Shown: piece by piece, positions 58,525 to 64,000 of the stretch
Layout: the number at the start of each line of letters is the position of its first letter
Numbering within the stretch: the stretch's first letter is position 1
Assembly (NCBI RefSeq): GCF_007992115.1
Contig: NZ_BJZQ01000002.1
Coordinates: 232,205-296,204 of the forward strand
Direction of reading: 5' to 3'
Source: Aeromicrobium flavum
GTDB lineage: Bacteria; Actinomycetota; Actinomycetes; Propionibacteriales; Nocardioidaceae
Length of the DNA: 64,000 nucleotides
Program-made: the position numbers and the translations under genes
The notes under the pieces: model-generated
What the model was told of the DNA's origin: nothing
Databases searched by the model: none
Seen by the model: the letters and a program-made list of their open reading frames with translations, nothing else

Positions 58525-61500
58525 TCAGTCGACCCAGACGCGCGCGTTGCGGAACATCCGCGCCCACGGGCTCTCGGCCGCGGGGTCGCCCGCCGACCAC
58601 GACAGCTGCACGTTCCGCTGCACCCGCTCGGCGTGCGGCATCATCGCGGTGAAGCGACCGTCGGGCGTGGTCACCGCCGTGACGCCGTCCGGCGAGCCGT
58701 TCGGGTTGGCGGGGTAGTCGGTGGCCACGCGACCGTGGACGTCGACGAACCGCGCGGCCCGGTGGACGGCCTCGGCGTCGCCGCGCACCGAGAAGTTCGC
58801 GAACCCCTCGCCGTGCGCGACCGCGATCGGCACCTTCGACCCGGCCATGCCGGAGAAGAAGATCGAGGGCGAGTCGAGCACCTCGACGAGCGACAGTCGC
58901 GCCTCGTACTGCTCGGACGCGTTGCGCGTGAACCGCGGCCACGCGTCGGCGCCCGGGATGAGGTCGGCCAGGGCCGCGAACATCTGGCAGCCGTTGCAGA
59001 TGCCGATGCCGAACGTGTCCGGCCGCGAGAAGAACCCCGCGAAGGCGTCGGTGAGCGCGGGGTTGAACAGGACCGACCGGGCCCAGCCCTCGCCCGCGCC
59101 GAGCGTGTCGCCGTAGGAGAACCCGCCACACGCGGCCAGGCCGACGACGTCGGAGAGGTCGAAGCGGCCGCTCTGCAGGTCGGTCATGTGCACGTCGTAG
59201 GTGTCGAAGCCCGCGCGGTCGAAGCCGAACGCGGTCTCGACGTGGGAGTTGACGCCCTGCTCGCGCAGGATCGCGACCTTCGGGCGCGCCCGGCCGACCA
59301 GGTACGGCGCGGAGACGTCGTCGGTGGGGTCGAAGGTCGTCTCGAGGGTCAGCAGCGGCTCGTCCGCGCCGACGGCGGCGTGCTCGGCGTCGGCGCACTC
59401 GGGGTTGTCGCGCCGCCGCGAGATGCGCCACGAGACCTCGTCCCACGTCTGCGCCAGCTCGGTCAGCGACTCCTCGAGCCCCAGCCCCGGCACGCGGACG
59501 TGGCGATCGGCCGTGGACGTGCCGACGCGGCGGACGAGGTCGGCCAGGCCGTGGGCGGCCAGCAGTGCGGCGGCCTCGTCGGCACGCCCGGCGGGAACGG
59601 CGAGCACGGCACCGAGCTCCTCCGTGAACAGCTCGGCCACGTCGTCGACGTCCAGCTTGAGACCCACCCCGCCGGCGAACGCCATCTCGCAGGCCGCGGC
59701 CCACAGGCCGCCGTCGGACCGGTCGTGGAACGCCAGTAGCAGGCCGGCCTCACGCAAGGCGTTGACGCCGTCGACGAGACCCACCAGGCGCGCCGGGTCG
59801 TCGAGGTCGGGGACCTCGCCACCGAACTCGCCCAGCACCTGGGCGAGCATCGAGCCGCCGAGCCGGTGGCGACCGGCGCCGAGGTCGACCAGGAGCAGCG
59901 CCGCGTCGGCCGGCAGCTCGGGCGTGGCCGTGCCGCGCACGTCGGGCAGGGACGCGAACGCCGTGACCACGAGCGAGACCGGGGCGGTGACCTGCTTGTC
60001 CTCACCGGACTCGTCGGTCCAGCGCGTCCGCATCGAGAGGGAGTCCTTGCCGACGGGCACCGAGATCCCCAGCGCCGGGCACAACTCCATCGCGACGGCG
60101 TGGACGGTGTCGTAGAGCGCGGCGTCCTCGCCGTCCTCACCGCACGCGGCCATCCAGTTGCACGAGAGCTTGACGCCCGGCAGGTGGATCGGCGCGGCCA
60201 GCAGGTTCGTGATCGCCTCGCCGACGGCCATCCGTCCCGAGGCCGGGGCGTTCACGGCCGCCAGCGGCGTGCGCTCGCCGCTGGCCATCGCCTGACCGGC
60301 GAAGCCCACGTGGTCGGACAGCGTCACGGCGACGTCGGCGACCGGGACCTGCCACGGGCCCACCATCTGGTCGCGGTGGGTGAGGCCGCCGACTGTGCGG
60401 TCGCCGATCGTCACGAGGAAGCGCTTGGAGGCGACCGAGGGGTGCCGCAGCACGGCGTGCGCGACGTCGCGCACGTCGATGCCCTGCAGGTCGAGCTCGG
60501 GCGTGGAGCGGTCGACGCGGACGGCGTCGCGCGTCATCTTCGGCGGCTTGCCCAGCAAGACGTCCATCGGCATGTCGACGGGCGTCTCGTCGGCCGGATC
60601 GGCCGGGGTGAGCAGCAGGTGGGCGTCGTCGCGGGCGACCCCGACCACCGCGTAGGGGCACCGCTCGCGGTCGGCCAGCGCGGCGAACCGGTCGAGCGAC
60701 TCCGGCGCGATCGCCAGGACGTAGCGCTCCTGGCTCTCGTTGCACCAGATCTCCTTGGGCGCCAGCCCGCTCTCGAGGACCGGCACCGAGGCGAGGTCGA
60801 ACGTCGCTCCCGCGCCGGCGTCGTCGACCAGCTCAGGGAACGCGTTGGAGAGGCCGCCGGCGCCGACGTCGTGGATCGAGAGGATCGGGTTGTCCTCGCC
60901 CAGCGACCAGCAGTGGTTGATGACCTCCTGCGCGCGGCGCTCGATCTCGGGGTTGCCGCGCTGGACGGAGTCGAAGTCCAGCTCGGCGGCGTTGGCCCCG
61001 GCCGCCTTGGACGAGGCCGCGCTGCCGCCCATGCCGATGCGCATGCCCGGGCCGCCCAGCTGCACGAGCAGCGTGCCGCCGGGGAAGGCGATCTTCTCGG
61101 TCATCTCGGCGCTGATCGAGCCGAGGCCGCCCGCGCTCATGATCGGCTTGTGATAACCACGGCGCACGCCGTCGACGGTCTGCTCGTAGACGCGGAAGAA
61201 CCCGCCGAGGCCGGGCCGGCCGAACTCGTTGTTGAACGCGGCGGCACCGATCGGCCCCTCGGTCATGATGTCGAGCGGGCTGGCGATGTGCTCGGGCCGG
61301 CCGTAGTGCTCGGTCTCCCACGGCTCGTCCGTGCCGGGCAGGTGGAGGTTCGACACGACGAAGCCCGTCAGGCCGGCCTTCGGCTGCGAGCCGCGGCCGG
61401 TGGCGCCCTCGTCGCGGATCTCGCCGCCGGCGCCGGTCGCCGCGCCCGGGTAGGGCGAGATGGCCGTGGGGTGGTTGTGCGTCTCGACCTTCATCAGGAC

Positions 61501-62379
61501 GTGCACCTCGCCCTCGCGCGCCGTGTAGCGGCTGGGGCGGTCGGCCGACTCGGGCAGCCAGCGCGTCGCCGGGCCGCCCTCCATGATCGACGCGTTGTCC
61601 TTGTACGCCACGACGGTGCCGTGGCCGTTGAGCTGCTCGGTGTGCCGGATCATCGCGAACAGCGAGCGGTCCTGCGGCTCGCCGTCGAGGACGAAGTCGG
61701 CGTTGAAGATCTTGTGGCGGCAGTGCTCGGAGTTCGCCTGGGCGAACATCATCAGCTCGACGTCGGTGGGGTTGCGGTCGAGCTCGCGGAAGGAGTCGAC
61801 GAGGTAGTCGATCTCGTCGTCCGACAGCGCCAGGCCGAACTCGGTGTTCGCGGACTCGAGGGCGGCCCGGCCACCGCCGAGGACGTCGATGCGCTGCATC
61901 GGCTCGGCCCCGCGCTCGTCGAACAGGTCGGCGGCCGCCTCGCGGGAGGTCAGCGCTGTCTCGGTCATGCGGTCGTGCAGCACGTCGGCGCAGGCCTGCA
62001 GCTGCTCGGGCGTCGGCTCGGCGCCGGTGAGCGTGTACTCGGTGACGCGCTCGACCCGCCGCACGTCGATGCCGCAGTTGTGGACGATGTCGGTGGCCTT
62101 GCTGGACCACGGCGAGATCGTGCCCAGGCGCGGGCCGACGACGACCAGGACTCCGTCCGTCCCGTCCTCGGCGGGCTCGCCGTAGTCGAGCAGCCGCGTG
62201 AGGGTCTCGGTGGTCGCCGCGTCCAGGGGGCGCTCGCTGGCGATCCAGTGGACATGACGGGCGCGGACACCGGTCAGCCCGGGGGCCACCTCCTGCAGGC
62301 GGGACAGCAGGGCACGGGCTCGGAAGGCCGAGAGAGCGTTGCCGCCCTCGACCACGGTGAGTTCGACGTCGCGCGACAC
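58525..62379 (-). CDS. purL: Phosphoribosylformylglycinamidine synthase, single-chain PurL
   Basis: A 1284-residue enzyme of the large PurL type. An N-terminal PurS-like domain (about 1-150), a linker, two AIRS-type FGAM synthase halves, and a C-terminal class-I glutaminase are fused in one chain. The glutaminase has [12 protein letters not shown], nucleophile Cys1128 in [10 protein letters not shown], and His1249/Glu1251 in MMPHAER. It converts FGAR to FGAM with glutamine and ATP. Most actinobacteria use separate PurS, PurQ and a short PurL, so this enzyme is unusual. The GTG at 62379 gives the typical start. Confidence 0.92.
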   Translation of the reverse strand: MSRDVELTVVEGGNALSAFRARALLSRLQEVAPGLTGVRARHVHWIASERPLDAATTETLTRLLDYGEPAEDGTDGVLVVVGPRLGTISPWSSKATDIVHNCGIDVRRVERVTEYTLTGAEPTPEQLQACADVLHDRMTETALTSREAAADLFDERGAEPMQRIDVLGGGRAALESANTEFGLALSDDEIDYLVDSFRELDRNPTDVELMMFAQANSEHCRHKIFNADFVLDGEPQDRSLFAMIRHTEQLNGHGTVVAYKDNASIMEGGPATRWLPESADRPSRYTAREGEVHVLMKVETHNHPTAISPYPGAATGAGGEIRDEGATGRGSQPKAGLTGFVVSNLHLPGTDEPWETEHYGRPEHIASPLDIMTEGPIGAAAFNNEFGRPGLGGFFRVYEQTVDGVRRGYHKPIMSAGGLGSISAEMTEKIAFPGGTLLVQLGGPGMRIGMGGSAASSKAAGANAAELDFDSVQRGNPEIERRAQEVINHCWSLGEDNPILSIHDVGAGGLSNAFPELVDDAGAGATFDLASVPVLESGLAPKEIWCNESQERYVLAIAPESLDRFAALADRERCPYAVVGVARDDAHLLLTPADPADETPVDMPMDVLLGKPPKMTRDAVRVDRSTPELDLQGIDVRDVAHAVLRHPSVASKRFLVTIGDRTVGGLTHRDQMVGPWQVPVADVAVTLSDHVGFAGQAMASGERTPLAAVNAPASGRMAVGEAITNLLAAPIHLPGVKLSCNWMAACGEDGEDAALYDTVHAVAMELCPALGISVPVGKDSLSMRTRWTDESGEDKQVTAPVSLVVTAFASLPDVRGTATPELPADAALLLVDLGAGRHRLGGSMLAQVLGEFGGEVPDLDDPARLVGLVDGVNALREAGLLLAFHDRSDGGLWAAACEMAFAGGVGLKLDVDDVAELFTEELGAVLAVPAGRADEAAALLAAHGLADLVRRVGTSTADRHVRVPGLGLEESLTELAQTWDEVSWRISRRRDNPECADAEHAAVGADEPLLTLETTFDPTDDVSAPYLVGRARPKVAILREQGVNSHVETAFGFDRAGFDTYDVHMTDLQSGRFDLSDVVGLAACGGFSYGDTLGAGEGWARSVLFNPALTDAFAGFFSRPDTFGIGICNGCQMFAALADLIPGADAWPRFTRNASEQYEARLSLVEVLDSPSIFFSGMAGSKVPIAVAHGEGFANFSVRGDAEAVHRAARFVDVHGRVATDYPANPNGSPDGVTAVTTPDGRFTAMMPHAERVQRNVQLSWSAGDPAAESPWARMFRNARVWVD

Positions 62380-62467
62380 GCGGCCCAGCCTAATGGCCCG
62401 CGCGACCGCTCCGAACCCGCGTCGCGACTGCTGGTGCGCGGCCCCCTGCCGGTGCGAGAGTCGGAGC

Positions 62468-63184
62468 ATGGCGTCATCGGCGGTGGAGGTCCGCGGGCTA
62501 GTCGTCGAGCGCGGCGGCCGGACGGTGCTCGACGGCCTCGACCTGACGCTCCCCCGGGGCCGCGTCACCGGCCTGCTGGGCCCCAGCGGCTGCGGCAAGT
62601 CGACCCTGATCCGCTCGCTGGCGGGCGTCCAGGTCGTGGCTGCCGGGACCGTGACGGTGCTCGGCGAGCCGGCCGGCTCCGTCGCCAACCGCCGCCGCGT
62701 GGCCTACATGACCCAGTCCACCTCGGTGTACGCCGACCTGACCGTCGAGCAGAACCTGGCCTACTTCGCGAAGATCCACGGCGTGGACCGCGGCCGCATC
62801 GACGCGGTGCTGACCGCCGTGGACCTGGCGGATGACCGGCGCCGGCTCACCCGCGACCTCTCCGGCGGGCAGCGCGCCCGCGTGTCGCTGGCCGCGGCCC
62901 TGGTCGCGGAGCCCGACCTCTACCTGCTCGACGAGCCCACCGTCGGGCTCGACCCCGTGCTGCGCCGCGACGTGTGGCGGCTGTTCGCCGAGCTGGCCGC
63001 CGCCGGGGCGTCGCTGCTCGTGTCGAGTCACGTCATGGACGAGGCCGACCGCTGCGACCAGGTGCTGCTGATGCGCGAGGGCGCCCTCATCGCCCAGGAC
63101 ACACCGGACGGCCTGCGGTCGGCGACCGGCACGTCCGACATCGAGTCGGCGTTCCTCGCCCTGGCGTTGGGCGGCGACCGGTGA
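62468..63184 (+). CDS. ABC-2 type exporter ATP-binding protein
   Basis: A 238-residue ATPase. The motifs are Walker [11 protein letters not shown]-loop YMTQSTS, signature DLSGGQRAR, Walker [14 protein letters not shown] and the His switch SSHVMDEA. The family resembles drug- and lipid-export ATPases (DrrA/NodI type). Its stop overlaps the permease start (GTGA). The ATG at 62468 has CGGAG upstream. The substrate is unknown. Confidence 0.93.
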   Translation: MASSAVEVRGLVVERGGRTVLDGLDLTLPRGRVTGLLGPSGCGKSTLIRSLAGVQVVAAGTVTVLGEPAGSVANRRRVAYMTQSTSVYADLTVEQNLAYFAKIHGVDRGRIDAVLTAVDLADDRRRLTRDLSGGQRARVSLAAALVAEPDLYLLDEPTVGLDPVLRRDVWRLFAELAAAGASLLVSSHVMDEADRCDQVLLMREGALIAQDTPDGLRSATGTSDIESAFLALALGGDR

Positions 63185-63906
63185 CGGGCACGCTCGCGAC
63201 GGCGGGGCGCGTGCTCGGCCAGCTGCGCCACGATCCCCGCAGCATCGTGATGCTGCTGTTCCTGCCGTCGATCCTGCTGCTGCTCTTCCGCTACGTGTTC
63301 GACCAGCAGCCGCAGGTGTTCGCCCGGGTCGGACCGCAGATGCTGGCGCTCTTCCCGTTCATCCTGATGTTCCTCATCACCAGCGTCACGATGGTCCGCG
63401 AGCGGATCTCGGGCACCCTCGAGCGGCTGCTGACGACGCCGTTGCGTCGTGGCGAGCTGATCGGCGGCTACGCGCTGGCGCTCGGTGTGCTGGCGTTGGC
63501 GCAGTCCGCGATCAGCCTGGCGGTGGCGCAGTGGGGACTCGATCTCGGCCTCGACCGACCGTGGGAGGCGCTCGTGTTCGCGATCCTGGGCTCCGTCGTG
63601 GGCACCGCGCTCGGCCTGCTGGCGTCGGCGTTCGCCCGCACCGAGTTCCAGGCGGTGCAGTTCATGCCACTGGTCATCATCCCCCAGATCCTCGTGTGCG
63701 GGCTGCTCGTGCCCGTGGACCGCATGCCCGACGTGCTGCAGTGGCTGTCCGCCGTGATGCCGCTGACCTACTCGACCGACGCGTTCACCTCGCTGGCGAA
63801 CGGCGCGGACGCCGCCGAGCGCCTCACCGATCTGCTCGTGCTGATCGGGTTCGCCGTCGGCTCGATCGCCGTGGCGTCCCTGACGCTGCGCCGCCGCACG
63901 CCCTGA
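63181..63906 (+). CDS. ABC-2 type exporter permease
   Basis: A 241-residue permease with six membrane helices and the ABC-2 motif RERISGTLERLLTTPLRRGEL in the cytosolic loop between helices 2 and 3. It is translationally coupled to the ATPase gene and should form a half-size exporter, as in DrrB/NodJ. The GTG at 63181 overlaps the previous stop. It is likely an efflux system; the substrate is unknown. Confidence 0.92.
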   Translation: MTGTLATAGRVLGQLRHDPRSIVMLLFLPSILLLLFRYVFDQQPQVFARVGPQMLALFPFILMFLITSVTMVRERISGTLERLLTTPLRRGELIGGYALALGVLALAQSAISLAVAQWGLDLGLDRPWEALVFAILGSVVGTALGLLASAFARTEFQAVQFMPLVIIPQILVCGLLVPVDRMPDVLQWLSAVMPLTYSTDAFTSLANGADAAERLTDLLVLIGFAVGSIAVASLTLRRRTP

Positions 63907-63929
63907 CGCTCACCGCCCGCGCCGCGCCC

Positions 63930-63998
63930 CCTCCGCGAGTGGCGCAAAGATGTCCGCCACTCGGCGAGTGGCGGGCGAATCTGCGCCACTCGCGGAGG
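63930..63998. repeat. Long palindrome after the ABC exporter
   Basis: Two 34-bp arms (63930-63963 and 63965-63998) around a single base match at about 29 of 34 positions. The ends CCTCCGCGAGTGGCGCA and the centre CCGCCACTCG pair perfectly. It begins 24 bp after the permease stop and may be a terminator or a dispersed palindromic repeat. It reaches within 2 bp of the window edge. Confidence 0.65.
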
Positions 63999-64000
63999 TG

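Noticed and set aside
59866..62835. A 989-codon open frame on the plus strand opposite purL
   Set aside because: It is the mirror of a GC-rich gene: its composition is the reverse-strand image of purL codons, it has no recognisable domain, and purL is unambiguous.

Overview
High-GC DNA from an actinobacterium, most like the Nocardioidaceae/Aeromicrobium group. The evidence is mycothiol synthase, a GlnR-type orphan regulator next to a CysA/SseC sulfur cluster, a heparin-binding-haemagglutinin (HbhA) locus ordered as in mycobacteria, a 10-methylstearate (tuberculostearate) gene pair, many GTG starts, and many genes whose TANNNT -10 box lies 5-7 nt before the start codon (leaderless mRNAs). Assignment to genus is inference. 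No phage, transposase, CRISPR array or rRNA was seen.

Layout. 1-3304: 3' end of a Mrp Na+/H+ antiporter operon (B tail, C, D, E, F, G). 3315-7766 (minus): one tight operon with a zincin-like metallopeptidase, a pirin, TmsA and TmsB for 10-methyl-branched fatty acids, and exonuclease III. 7792-11249: tRNA-Glu, tRNA-Asp and tRNA-Phe with four protein genes between Glu and Asp, including glutamyl-Q tRNA(Asp) synthetase beside its substrate tRNA gene. 11293-18229: a NarL-type two-component pair, a lipoprotein, a secreted DUF1906/peptidoglycan-binding protein, a LysE exporter, and a MarR regulator with its MFS drug exporter. 18331-23024: typA, a PadR/HAAS pair with a clear operator, and the regulator-hbhA-DUF2516 locus. 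23185-27539: three tandem secreted Fn3-endonuclease/exonuclease/phosphatase paralogues. 27573-32805: RNA helicase, YgfZ, nitrobindin, D-aminoacyl-tRNA deacylase, LCP cell-wall ligase and a CoA-binding protein.

32829-38463 is the most unusual part. It holds a TasA/camelysin-like protein, a SipW-type signal peptidase, a four-module Ig-like secreted protein with the same SipW-type signal motif, a small membrane protein and an OmpR-type two-component system. Both promoters in this cluster carry four half-sites phased every 11 bp, at identical distance from a shared -10 element. This points to a self-contained, autoregulated surface-fibre system.

38576-48861: tagD; a sulfur cluster (DUF1416, rhodanese, DUF4395, a 25-codon cysteine leader peptide, a thioredoxin-like protein) next to glnR; a GDP-mannose set (phosphomannomutase-like HAD, manA, manC); a biotin-dependent carboxyltransferase, mshD and an HSL-type esterase. 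48993-58435 is a phosphate region: ppk and mutT1, then pstSCAB, converging with pit and its DUF47 partner; PHO-box-like direct repeats precede ppk and pstS. 58525-63906: a single-chain proteobacterial-type PurL and an ABC-2 exporter. Several intergenic palindromic repeats occur, including two copies of one 68-bp family. All assignments are from reading the sequence; no database search was run.
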